Of a stretch of DNA of 64,000 nt, positions 27,117-35,383 are shown in pieces. Both the position numbers and the translations under genes were made by a program. The notes below the pieces were generated by a model, which saw nothing but the letters and a program-made list of their open reading frames with translations, had not been told where the DNA came from and made no database searches. The first letter of the stretch is position 1. Each line of letters starts with the position of its first letter. The DNA comes from Flavobacteriales bacterium (GTDB lineage: Bacteria > Bacteroidota > Bacteroidia > NS11-12g > UBA9320), in assembly GCA_020635435.1 (NCBI GenBank), contig JACJZU010000001.1, positions 806,001 to 870,000 of the forward strand, in the 5' to 3' direction.

Positions 27117-28547
27117 TTATTTCCAACAATCACAGAGATACTCCCTGCTCACCGGTTTCGTTTTGTAATCCGGCAAACTCACTTCCATCATATATAGCAC
27201 CTTCAACCCCGAAATAGTTTTATCCGGATGCTCCTTGTTCCACTTCTCCAGTAAATACGAGCAGAAATACGACCGCATGGGAATGTTGTCGACGAAAATG
27301 AGATTCTCCCCAAATTTTCGCCATCGCGCACTTTTATACTGCCGAACCGCCAATGCCGGTTTGTCGTAACTCACCAGTTGGCCTTCCCTCAACAGATCGA
27401 TCGTATCCTGTCCGTTGTATCCCTCATAGATGTACCATCCATCATCCTTAAAAACCGAAGGGGCGAACATCCCCCAATTCTGATTCCAGCCCAAAGGGAC
27501 CGCCAATGTCTCCATGCGCTTGATCACCGGGTCGGGCAACTTGTAGAGGGAGTGGATATTCCAAACCAGACCAAAGGAAAGACCTAAAAGGATGATCATC
27601 CTGGCACCGAGACCAATAACAGGATAACTTACTCGATTCCGGTAGGGTAGAATGTAATTGAACTCAGAGACCAGCCTCATGAACCATTTTCTGAACACCT
27701 TCAATTGACCGGGAATTTTGTCGTAAAATCCGGATGGTATCAGGCATAAACCGGCCGATATGCAAATGAAACTGAACAACCCGACTTGCATGGTGATCTC
27801 AATGAAAAGATGCAAAATGATCAGTAAGACCAAAGCAACAGTTCTGAAAAAAGAGGAATTCCAGGGCAGGAAGATCAAAATAGGGATGAGGAATTCGGTT
27901 GTAACCGCTATCCATGTTCCCCACTGCAATAGGGTGAGATGGGGGTAAAGCAGCTTGCCAAGTGGTTTAACCAATTGATCAAGACTCAAGGCATAGTACA
28001 ATGCAGTTCCCTCCGAATGCCACTCAGGGCCATTTTTCAATAACGCAGTAAATAAGTACAGGAATGTGATTTGCAGGAGCAGCGCGATGGCAGGTAAACC
28101 CGCGTATCGAGTGGTCTGAGGTTCGGAAACGTCTATCGAATCGGCTGAATAATACCTACCCCAGGGTAAAAAGATCCCCCAGAACATGAGCAAACGCAAA
28201 TAATCATCCCCCCCTTGCAGTACCATAGGTGACCGATTCTGTATCGACATCAACCACACCCAGAGCAATATGCTGAAGAATCTGCTTCGGTAACCTATAA
28301 GCAACATGAACGAACTCAGAGCAGCAATGGCGAAGATCCCGTTCAGACAAAAAGTATTGGCACTCACCAAGGTGAGTGACCAGGAATTGGGATTCCAGTA
28401 TAATCCATCGAACCCGAACAAGAGCTCAAGTGGAAATGCCCCGGAATTGGAATAAAATGCTTCCAGATCCGACCAACGGATAAAAACATCAACCCCAACT
28501 ACAACAGCCATCGCTATCCGCATCAGGGCCAGTGAACGCAAGTCCAA
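27117..28547 (-). CDS. HTTM-domain integral membrane protein (vitamin K-dependent carboxylase-like)
   Basis: The 476-aa protein has about seven to eight membrane helices and belongs to the HTTM superfamily related to gamma-glutamyl carboxylase. Typical segments are SLALMRIAMAVVVGVDVFIRW, the aromatic loop EAFYSNSGAFP, and QGGDDYLRLLMFWGIFLPWGRYYS. Its substrate is unknown. The start is TTG 28547, because no in-frame ATG lies between the upstream stop (28590-28592) and Met9 at 28523; the ATG at 28523 is the alternative. The downstream DCC-family thiol oxidoreductase suggests a shared redox-coupled reaction, which is inference from the pairing. Confidence 0.83.
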   Translation of the reverse strand: MDLRSLALMRIAMAVVVGVDVFIRWSDLEAFYSNSGAFPLELLFGFDGLYWNPNSWSLTLVSANTFCLNGIFAIAALSSFMLLIGYRSRFFSILLWVWLMSIQNRSPMVLQGGDDYLRLLMFWGIFLPWGRYYSADSIDVSEPQTTRYAGLPAIALLLQITFLYLFTALLKNGPEWHSEGTALYYALSLDQLVKPLGKLLYPHLTLLQWGTWIAVTTEFLIPILIFLPWNSSFFRTVALVLLIILHLFIEITMQVGLFSFICISAGLCLIPSGFYDKIPGQLKVFRKWFMRLVSEFNYILPYRNRVSYPVIGLGARMIILLGLSFGLVWNIHSLYKLPDPVIKRMETLAVPLGWNQNWGMFAPSVFKDDGWYIYEGYNGQDTIDLLREGQLVSYDKPALAVRQYKSARWRKFGENLIFVDNIPMRSYFCSYLLEKWNKEHPDKTISGLKVLYMMEVSLPDYKTKPVSREYLCDCWK

Positions 28548-28590
28548 AGCAAGGGCTTCAGAAAGATATTTTTGTATTGATCTGATGAAT

Positions 28591-28598
28591 CAAAACTA
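28591..28598 (-). promoter_or_regulatory. Candidate -7 promoter element of the HTTM-DCC operon
   Basis: The minus strand reads TAGTTTTG, an exact TAnnTTTG match, 43 bp upstream of the TTG start at 28547. No clear -33 motif. Confidence 0.4.
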
Positions 28599-28787
28599 CC
28601 TAAAAAGTCCATTTCATCGATTGGCAGAAAATGGAAATCGTTTGTGCCTGATCGCCGTCCAATTAAAGCGGTTGGAATCATAGTGCAATCCAGGTTCAAT
28701 CTGTTTCCGAAAAACAGATCACCGGGAAGCAAAACAATTTGGAGCCTATTTCCTTCTTATTCAGGGAGGCCATTCCGACAGTCCAAC

Positions 28788-28795
28788 TAACTTTG
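28788..28795 (+). promoter_or_regulatory. Candidate -7 promoter element of the hscA-like gene
   Basis: TAACTTTG is an exact TAnnTTTG match only 8 bp before the ATG at 28804. Transcription would then start just a few bases ahead of the start codon. A -33 motif is not evident. Confidence 0.5.
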
Positions 28796-28803
28796 CACCG
28801 CTC

Positions 28804-30645
28804 ATGGCTAGAGTACCCATAAACTTAAATACTGGTAAGATCGAAAAAAAAGAGGTCATCATTGGAATTGACCTCGGAACTACCAATAGCCTGGTGGCCG
28901 CAATAGACCCTGCGAACGGACGTCCCCATGTATTGCGATCCGGCAACAGCGGTTTGCTCGTTCCTTCAGTAGTTTATTTTGATGAGCAAGATCGCTGTGT
29001 GGTTGGTGCTTCGGCACTCGTAAAACTTGAAACTGAACCTGAACGGACCATATATTCTGCAAAACGTTTGATGGGCAGGTCTTTTCATGATATTGAGGAT
29101 CATCGCCATTACTTCAGTTATGAGATCATTGAAACCGATGAAGCCGAATTGGTCAAGGTACGAATCGGTTCACACTTCTTTTCCCCGATCGAACTTTCTG
29201 CTGAAATTCTGAAAGAACTCAAATACCGTGCAGAATCAGCCCTGGGGCAAGCTGTGCGGAAGGCAGTTATTACCGTACCTGCATATTTTAATGACACTCA
29301 ACGGCAAGCAACCCGTGATGCAGGTCGATTGGCCGGTTTGGAAGTGTTGCGGATTTTGAATGAACCAACTGCCGCCAGCCTGGCCTATGGTATCGGATTG
29401 AACGAAGATCAAACCCGTACAGTGGCCGTTTATGACCTAGGTGGGGGGACTTTCGATATATCTATCCTGCGCATTGAGGATGGAATCTATGATGTGCTCT
29501 CGACCCACGGCGACACCTATCTTGGCGGGGACGATATAGATCGCGCCATCGTGAAATATTGGCTCTCACAATATCCCAAATCAAGCGGGATCAACGACCA
29601 CCAGTTGCGCTTGGCTGCAGAAAAAATCAAGAAGTTATTATCGGAACAGGAAGATGCTTCAGTGGAAATAGATGGTATTTCACTTGAGTTGGATCGGAAC
29701 AGGTTCAATGCGCTGATACAACCAATTCTTGAAAAGACCATTGTGTCGTGCAAACAGGCAGTTGCAGATAGCGGGCTATCCATAAAAGATATCGACGAAG
29801 TAGCATTGGTCGGGGGAAGTACCCGAATACCCCTCGTTCGGGATATTGTAGGTGCTTTCTTTTCGGAGAGTCATCTCAATACGGACCTTGATCCGGATAA
29901 AGTAGTTGCATTGGGTGCAGCCGTTGAAGCGGATATCCTTGCCGGAAACCGAAAAGACACCTTACTGCTCGATGTTACACCGCTCTCATTGGGAATTGAA
30001 ACGATGGGAGGTTTGATGGATGTGATTATTACACGCAATTCGAACATACCCACAAACGCCGCAAAGAATTATACAACTTCTGTAGACGGTCAGGTCAATC
30101 TTAAAATAGCTGTATTCCAGGGTGAGCGAGATGTGGTAAGCGAGAACCGGAAGCTTGCGGAATTTGAATTACAGGGAATACCGGCAATGCCTGCGGGTTT
30201 ACCCAAAATTCAAGTCACCTTTCAGCTCGATGCGAATGGGATCCTCCAGGTAAAGGCAGAAGAACTGCGATCCGGCGTGAAACAGGAAGTACTTGTTCAA
30301 CCTCAGAATGGTCTGAGTGATCTGCAGATCGAGGAAATGCTCGCCGCATCCTTGATGAATGCCAAGGACGACATGGCCTTCCGGGCACTAACCGAGGCAC
30401 GTAATGAAGCTGAGAATCTGATCTTAAGCGCAGAAAAATTCCTGAAGAATTATGCTGGGGAACTGAATGAATCCGAAAACGACCGGGTCGTTGAATTGGT
30501 AGATCAACTGCGTGCATTCAAAAAAGACGGATCGAAAGACGAAATACTGGAAGGTATTGAGCGTCTCAATAAATTTACCCGTCCATTTGCGGAGAAACTT
30601 ATGGATATTGCAGTGGCATCCGCACTAAAAGGCAGGTCTATTTAG
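28804..30645 (+). CDS. hscA: Hsp70-family chaperone, HscA-like
   Basis: The 613-aa protein is a complete Hsp70: nucleotide-binding motifs IGIDLGTTNSLVA (residues about 20-32), AVYDLGGGTFDISIL and VALVGGSTRIPLVRDIV, then a substrate-binding domain from about 390 (LLLDVTPLSLGIETMGG). The N-terminal extension MARVPINLNTGKIEKKEVI and its size fit the HscA branch of Bacteroidota, which assists iron-sulfur cluster assembly. No isc genes or HscB partner are nearby, so the HscA label rests on similarity. It is the first gene of a unit with the barrel protein and lytic transglycosylase that follow. Confidence 0.88.
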   Translation: MARVPINLNTGKIEKKEVIIGIDLGTTNSLVAAIDPANGRPHVLRSGNSGLLVPSVVYFDEQDRCVVGASALVKLETEPERTIYSAKRLMGRSFHDIEDHRHYFSYEIIETDEAELVKVRIGSHFFSPIELSAEILKELKYRAESALGQAVRKAVITVPAYFNDTQRQATRDAGRLAGLEVLRILNEPTAASLAYGIGLNEDQTRTVAVYDLGGGTFDISILRIEDGIYDVLSTHGDTYLGGDDIDRAIVKYWLSQYPKSSGINDHQLRLAAEKIKKLLSEQEDASVEIDGISLELDRNRFNALIQPILEKTIVSCKQAVADSGLSIKDIDEVALVGGSTRIPLVRDIVGAFFSESHLNTDLDPDKVVALGAAVEADILAGNRKDTLLLDVTPLSLGIETMGGLMDVIITRNSNIPTNAAKNYTTSVDGQVNLKIAVFQGERDVVSENRKLAEFELQGIPAMPAGLPKIQVTFQLDANGILQVKAEELRSGVKQEVLVQPQNGLSDLQIEEMLAASLMNAKDDMAFRALTEARNEAENLILSAEKFLKNYAGELNESENDRVVELVDQLRAFKKDGSKDEILEGIERLNKFTRPFAEKLMDIAVASALKGRSI

Positions 30646-30655
30646 TTTGAGTTAC

Positions 30656-31330
30656 ATGAAACTGAAAAGCTTAAGATCGCATTTTCAATTGGGTCAGCGA
30701 TCTGTTTTTCTTTTTGCATTCACTTTTTTGGTCCAGTTGGCATCAATTGCCCAATTTTATCCCGATAAAACAGATTACCGGCTTGGTATCTCATTTGGGC
30801 TCTCCCCATCGCGCAGTTTGGGGACTGAATTGGAAAAACCGTCATTTAAAACAGGAATTCAAAGCGGCATATTCTATCGTTTCCGGCTCAATCCCATCCT
30901 CCATGGTGAGGCAAATTTCGACGTGGCACTACGAGGTTCCAAATTCAAACACTCGAAGGACGATTATTACCAGCAGTTGAATCTTATCCTGGTTGAAGCC
31001 CCATTGTTGATGCTCTTCGACCTGAAAAAGAAAACAGAACAGAACTTCATCCTTGCAGGATTGGCCCCTTCATACCTCGCTCAGTCCGAATTTTATATCA
31101 TTCCCGAACCAACAGGCAGGGATGAATTCAGGAATTTTGGTCTTTCCAAATACAATCTCGGATTGGTTGTTGGCTATCACCGGAACACCTATTATAACGG
31201 CTGGAGGTTCACGGCCACCTACAGTTTACTCAACATGAACGACGGACTGGAACTGCCCGATATTCTGCCCGCTACAGGAAAAGGTGGAGATATTCGCATA
31301 CTTGCTTTTGCCGTTCAAACTTACTTTTGA
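30656..31330 (+). CDS. PorT-like outer-membrane beta-barrel protein
   Basis: From ATG 30656 the product is 224 aa; a TTG at 30647 is also in frame. It has a signal peptide ending near ASIAQ and then eight or so amphipathic strands ending in Phe (FAVQTYF), typical of small outer-membrane barrels. Segments such as DYRLGISFGLSPS and KTGIQSGIFYRFRLNPILHGEANFDVALRGSKF resemble the PorT family. PorT is a T9SS component in Porphyromonas, but many paralogues have other roles, so this is only suggestive. It starts 10 bp after the hscA-like stop. Confidence 0.72.
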   Translation: MKLKSLRSHFQLGQRSVFLFAFTFLVQLASIAQFYPDKTDYRLGISFGLSPSRSLGTELEKPSFKTGIQSGIFYRFRLNPILHGEANFDVALRGSKFKHSKDDYYQQLNLILVEAPLLMLFDLKKKTEQNFILAGLAPSYLAQSEFYIIPEPTGRDEFRNFGLSKYNLGLVVGYHRNTYYNGWRFTATYSLLNMNDGLELPDILPATGKGGDIRILAFAVQTYF

Positions 31331-31332
31331 AT

Positions 31333-32340
31333 ATGCTTTCCCGATTTTCTCTCAAATTCCTGCGCAGACTGCTGGCCTCTTCTCTCGTGGTGACCCTGGC
31401 ATGCACGGCACTTATAGTTCTGCAAGGCAGCTCAAATAAGAAATTGAAGAAACAGGAGCCACCTCCACCTGCTAATATGGTTGTAGAACCGGAACCCTTG
31501 CTTGAACCGGCGGTGATCGACGCCACCAATTTGATGTTTGAGTTGCCTGAACTCCCCAATGAAATCACCTTTTGCGGGGAAGTGGTCCCGCTTTCAGACA
31601 GAGAGGTCGCGGAGCGGCTCGAGCGGGAACTGGCAGTAAATACTTTTTGGCACTCCAACACATTTCTGTTGTTGAAACGAACCGGACGTTACTTTCCCCT
31701 CATAGAGAAAATCCTACAGGAAGAAGGCATCCCGGATGATTTCAAGTATCTCGCTCTTGCAGAAAGCGGCCTACTCAACGCCCGATCCGGGGCAGGAGCT
31801 GCAGGTTTCTGGCAATTTCTAAAGGCTACAGGAATTAAGCACGGACTGGAGGTTCGTGATGATGTGGATGAGCGCTACAATCTCGAGAAAGCCACTAAAG
31901 CCGCATGTGAATACCTACGTGAGGCGAAGGAGGAGTTTGGCAACTGGACTTTGGCAGCTGCGGCATATAACCGGGGTGAAAATGGTCTGGCCCGGGCAAT
32001 CGGTTCACAAAAGGTGAAATCCTATTACGATCTTTATCTGAACCCGGAAACCAGTCGTTACGTTTTTCGAATACTTTCTCTGAAACTTATCCATAGCGAT
32101 CCCAAACAATACAAGTTCAATATTGAACCCTCAGCATATTACAAACCGCTGCCAACCTACGATTTTGAGGTCAATAATAGCATTGAGGACCTTCCGAAAT
32201 TCGCCCTGGAGCATGGGACCAATTATAAGACACTTCATGAATTGAACCCATGGCTGCGCACTTACGAGTTGCCCAACAAGTCCAGAAAGAAATACGTGAT
32301 CCACTTACCCTATCTGGAGTCTCAGCGAGCTGATGACTAA
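31333..32340 (+). CDS. Membrane-bound lytic murein transglycosylase (MltD-like)
   Basis: The 335-aa protein begins with a signal or anchor segment (LLASSLVVTLACTALIVL) and a proline-rich linker. The lytic transglycosylase domain is at about residues 115-270. The catalytic Glu lies in YLALAESGL, with GAAGFWQFLKATG, ERYNLEKATKAACEYL and AAAAYNRGENG following. It cleaves the glycan strand of peptidoglycan to form anhydromuropeptides. No LysM repeats are seen, although the tail HELNPWLRTYELPNKSRKKYVIHLP resembles part of one. It overlaps the barrel gene stop, and its own stop overlaps the convergent gene by 4 bp. Confidence 0.9.
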   Translation: MLSRFSLKFLRRLLASSLVVTLACTALIVLQGSSNKKLKKQEPPPPANMVVEPEPLLEPAVIDATNLMFELPELPNEITFCGEVVPLSDREVAERLERELAVNTFWHSNTFLLLKRTGRYFPLIEKILQEEGIPDDFKYLALAESGLLNARSGAGAAGFWQFLKATGIKHGLEVRDDVDERYNLEKATKAACEYLREAKEEFGNWTLAAAAYNRGENGLARAIGSQKVKSYYDLYLNPETSRYVFRILSLKLIHSDPKQYKFNIEPSAYYKPLPTYDFEVNNSIEDLPKFALEHGTNYKTLHELNPWLRTYELPNKSRKKYVIHLPYLESQRADD

Positions 32341-32672
32341 TCGAAAACCAGTATACCTTCGTTTTCAAAATAGTCGATAATATGCTGTCTGAGCAGACTC
32401 TCTTGCTCAAAAACATCGGTATAAGGCAGGTCCATTACTTTCTCCCATGCCGGCCAACCTTTTGAATCTACTCCGTTTAATCGGTAGTAGCCAGAAGCAC
32501 TGAATAAACGGCAAATTGCAATGTGCATGAGGCGTACCTTTTCCTCCTTGCTGAATTCATCCCGAACTTCACCTAATTCGCGCATACCAATGATGAACAA
32601 TACGGCATTCATGTCCGGCTTCTTCCCAAATCGCTCCGTCAGAAAGTCCACTACTTTATTCCAGTTCTCCAT
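32337..32672 (-). CDS. Conserved hypothetical protein of 111 aa
   Basis: I do not recognise a named domain. The protein is acidic and helical without a signal peptide (MENWNKVVDFLTERFGKKPDMNAVLFIIGMRELG; middle EEKVRLMHIAICRLFSASGYY). It reads as a real gene: ATG start, even codon use, and a stop that overlaps the convergent transglycosylase stop by 4 bp. It is divergent from the GH3 gene by about 90 bp. It is probably cytoplasmic. Confidence 0.65.
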   Translation of the reverse strand: MENWNKVVDFLTERFGKKPDMNAVLFIIGMRELGEVRDEFSKEEKVRLMHIAICRLFSASGYYRLNGVDSKGWPAWEKVMDLPYTDVFEQESLLRQHIIDYFENEGILVFD

Positions 32673-32763
32673 ACTTCTGCAAAAGTGCTTATTATCCGCT
32701 TTCGACGTACACCCCGCTCTTTTTCTAGTTTTACTTAGGACGAAATAGCTTTTATTTGTGTTG

Positions 32764-34344
32764 ATGCGTCAACCGAAATTATCGAGGAACCTGTTGCTGA
32801 GAATGCTCAACCGCACGGGAAAGGTGCGTTTCAATATTAATGTTACTCCCGGTGGATCCAGGGAAATACAATTGCGCATGCTCCGGAAATTGCTGCAGAA
32901 AGCTGAAAGAACTGCTTTCGGACAAGCATACAATTTCCGGGAAATCCTTGATGCCTCCGACACATACGAACAATTTGCCGCCACCGTACCCAAAGGCGAT
33001 TATCTGAACATGTTACCGTGGTGGAAAGAGATCCGCGAAGGGAAAAGTGACATTACCTGGCCGGGTCGTGTCGAACACTTTGCACTGAGTTCAGGTACCT
33101 CGGATGGAAGCAGTAAATTCATCCCCGTAACTCAGGATATGCTCAAATACATCCGGCGTGCCAGCCTGAGGCAGATATTGGCCGTTGCGGCTACCGATGT
33201 TCCGAAAGACCATATGACCAAACATTGGTTGATGGTGGGAGGAAGTACTTCCCTCGATTTCAATGGGATATATTATTCGGGAGATCTGAGTGGAATCACC
33301 ACAGGCAACATTCCCGGGGTGTTTCAGCGGATTTCGAAACCCGATCCCGAGATCCGTTCCTCTAAAAATTGGCAGGAAAAGATACATCGCATCACCGTAG
33401 AAGCATCCAAATGGGATGTAGGTATGATCGCCGGAGTTCCCGCCTGGATCCAATTGCTCTTTGAGAATATAATTGAATACTACAAGGTCGATAACATCCA
33501 CGATATATGGCCAAATCTGGAGGTATATATACACGGAGGTGTTTCCCTTAAACCCTACCGAAAAAGTATCGATGCCCTTCTTGGTCGTCCCATCAAGTAT
33601 TTTGAAACCTATCTGGCCTCAGAAGGGTTCGTGGCCTTGCAGATCCGTCAGAACAACGATGGCGGTATGAGACTGCTGCTCCGCGGTGGGATATTCTTTG
33701 AATTCATTCCATTCAACGAAAAGAATTTCAATGAGCACGGTGAGTTGAGAGAAGAAGCAATAGCTCTGCCTATATGGGAGGTTGAAGAAGGTAAAGAGTA
33801 TGCCCTTTTACTCTCCACTTGCGCAGGAGCCTGGCGTTACCTAATTGGTGATACCATCAAATTCACAAATCTCAAAAAGAATGAGATCGTCATCACAGGC
33901 CGCACCAAGCATTTCATCAGCCTTTGCGGGGAACACCTCTCGGTGGACAACATGAACGATGCCATTCAGGAAATAGGAACCAAACATGGGGTGGCCTTCA
34001 ACGAATATACAGTTGGTGCAATTGGTGTCGATCAGTTCTTTGGCCATCTATGGTTCATTCCGGAGGAGAAACCCGGACTTTCAGAGATCGAACTGGCGGC
34101 AGACCTGGATGAGATCCTGAGCAGATTGAACGATGATTACGCCGTTGAGCGCAAGCATGCCCTCCGGGATATACGCGTGCAACTGGTTCCACCCCACGCA
34201 TTCAACGGTTGGTTGGAATACCGGAATCGGGCGGGTGCCCAAAGTAAATTTCCCCGGGTAATGCGCGGCAATCTGTTGAAGGAATGGAGTGCATATTTGA
34301 AAGGCCTTGGGGTTGAATTACAGGACTTCACACCTGTGATCTAG
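32764..34344 (+). CDS. GH3-family acyl-adenylating enzyme
   Basis: The product is about 526 aa from ATG 32764; a GTG at 32758 is also in frame. Motifs of the GH3 branch of adenylate-forming enzymes are visible: the phosphate-binding loop LSSGTSDGSSKFIPV, ETYLASEGFVALQ, CAGAWRYLIGDTIKF and ITGRTKHFISLCGEHLSV. Plant GH3 enzymes conjugate hormones to amino acids. Bacterial members are widespread in Bacteroidota with unknown acid and amine substrates. It is a single-gene unit and cytoplasmic. Confidence 0.9.
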   Translation: MRQPKLSRNLLLRMLNRTGKVRFNINVTPGGSREIQLRMLRKLLQKAERTAFGQAYNFREILDASDTYEQFAATVPKGDYLNMLPWWKEIREGKSDITWPGRVEHFALSSGTSDGSSKFIPVTQDMLKYIRRASLRQILAVAATDVPKDHMTKHWLMVGGSTSLDFNGIYYSGDLSGITTGNIPGVFQRISKPDPEIRSSKNWQEKIHRITVEASKWDVGMIAGVPAWIQLLFENIIEYYKVDNIHDIWPNLEVYIHGGVSLKPYRKSIDALLGRPIKYFETYLASEGFVALQIRQNNDGGMRLLLRGGIFFEFIPFNEKNFNEHGELREEAIALPIWEVEEGKEYALLLSTCAGAWRYLIGDTIKFTNLKKNEIVITGRTKHFISLCGEHLSVDNMNDAIQEIGTKHGVAFNEYTVGAIGVDQFFGHLWFIPEEKPGLSEIELAADLDEILSRLNDDYAVERKHALRDIRVQLVPPHAFNGWLEYRNRAGAQSKFPRVMRGNLLKEWSAYLKGLGVELQDFTPVI

Positions 34345-34358
34345 GCAACAGGGTTTCC

Positions 34359-35348
34359 TCAGATCAATACATCGGCGTACAACTCCAATACTTCTCCAAG
34401 TATTTGTTGGATCTCAAGCCTTGAATCCGCTTGAACCAACCGCATGCGCATGGGTTTGAAATCGGGTATACCCTTGAAATAATTCGCATAATGTTTTCGC
34501 ATTTCAAAAATGCCAAGCTTGTCTCCTTTCCACTTCACACTTTCGTCGAAATGCCTCAGGCAAACGCGAACGCGCTCCTCGATGTCCGGTTTCTCAAGTT
34601 TTGAGCCACTTTCTAGGTAATGTTTGATCTCCCGGAATATCCAGGGATAGCCAATACTTGCCCTGCCGATCATCATTCCCTGAACACCATATCGATCTCG
34701 ATACATCTTTGCTTTTTCGGGTGAATCGATATCTCCATTCCCAAATATCGGTATGTGAATTGCCGGGTCATTGGCCACTTCCCCGATCAAGGTCCAATCG
34801 GCCTCCCCTTTGTACATCTGTTTGCGTGTACGGCCATGAATACTCAATGCCTGTATCCCAATATCCTGCAATCTCGCCGCTACTTCCCGAATGTATTTCG
34901 TGTTCTCATCCCAACCCAGGCGGGTTTTAACTGTAACCGGCAAATGGGTAGATTCCACTATTGTCTTGGTCATAGCGACCATTTTGGGCACATCCTGCAA
35001 TAAAGCAGCTCCGGCACCCTTGCAGGCAACGGCTTTCACAGGACACCCGTAATTGATATCGATAAGATCCGGACCGGCCTCAGTGGCGATCTCAGCCGCT
35101 TCGCGCATAACCTCGATATCGCTTCCGAAAATTTGGATCCCTATCGGTCGCTCGTATTCAAAAATATCGAGCTTCTGAACACTTTTAGCCGCATCCCGGA
35201 TCAGCCCCTCCGACGAAATAAATTCCGTATACATGAGGTCGGCACCATTCTCCTTGCACACTGCACGGAAGGGTGGATCGCTCACATCCTCCATCGGGGC
35301 AAGCAATAAAGGGAAATCTCCGAGTGTTATGTTCCCTATTTTAACCAT
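34359..35348 (-). CDS. dusB: tRNA-dihydrouridine synthase (DusB-type)
   Basis: The 329-aa flavoenzyme reduces uridine to dihydrouridine in the D-loop of tRNA. Hallmarks are LLAPMEDVSDPPFRAVC near the N-terminus, DINYGCPVKAVACKGAGAALL (catalytic Cys), VKTRLGWD, ALSIHGRTRKQMYKGEADW and IGRASIGYPWIFREI. Length and motif details fit DusB, the broad bacterial form. It is divergent from the CPBP protease gene with only 21 bp between the start codons. Its promoter therefore lies over the start of that gene. Confidence 0.94.
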   Translation of the reverse strand: MVKIGNITLGDFPLLLAPMEDVSDPPFRAVCKENGADLMYTEFISSEGLIRDAAKSVQKLDIFEYERPIGIQIFGSDIEVMREAAEIATEAGPDLIDINYGCPVKAVACKGAGAALLQDVPKMVAMTKTIVESTHLPVTVKTRLGWDENTKYIREVAARLQDIGIQALSIHGRTRKQMYKGEADWTLIGEVANDPAIHIPIFGNGDIDSPEKAKMYRDRYGVQGMMIGRASIGYPWIFREIKHYLESGSKLEKPDIEERVRVCLRHFDESVKWKGDKLGIFEMRKHYANYFKGIPDFKPMRMRLVQADSRLEIQQILGEVLELYADVLI

Positions 35349-35353
35349 TTTTG

Positions 35354-35383
35354 CAAAGGTAGACCTTGCATGGTAAACTCAAA
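35354..35383 (-). promoter_or_regulatory. Promoter of dusB, implying a leaderless transcript
   Basis: On the minus strand TTTG (35380-35383) is followed after 18 bp by TACCTTTG (35354-35361), an exact match to both Bacteroidota elements with ideal spacing. The -7 element ends 5 bp before the ATG at 35348. The -33 element lies inside the coding region of the divergent CPBP gene. Confidence 0.75.

Larger units (their letters stand above)
28548..28803. other. Divergent intergenic region between the HTTM and hscA-like genes
   Basis: This 256-bp gap holds a promoter element for each side (28591-28598 minus, 28788-28795 plus). A 69-codon minus-strand open frame at 28523-28732 shows no recognisable features, and I do not call it a gene. 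No RNA gene is evident. Confidence 0.5.

Noticed and set aside
28693..28701. GGTTCAATC, resembling a tRNA T-loop
   Set aside because: The flanking bases do not form acceptor, D or anticodon stems, so no tRNA is present.
28523..28732. A 69-codon open frame on the minus strand upstream of the HTTM gene
   Set aside because: It has no recognisable domain, overlaps the promoter and start region of the HTTM gene and has unremarkable codon use.
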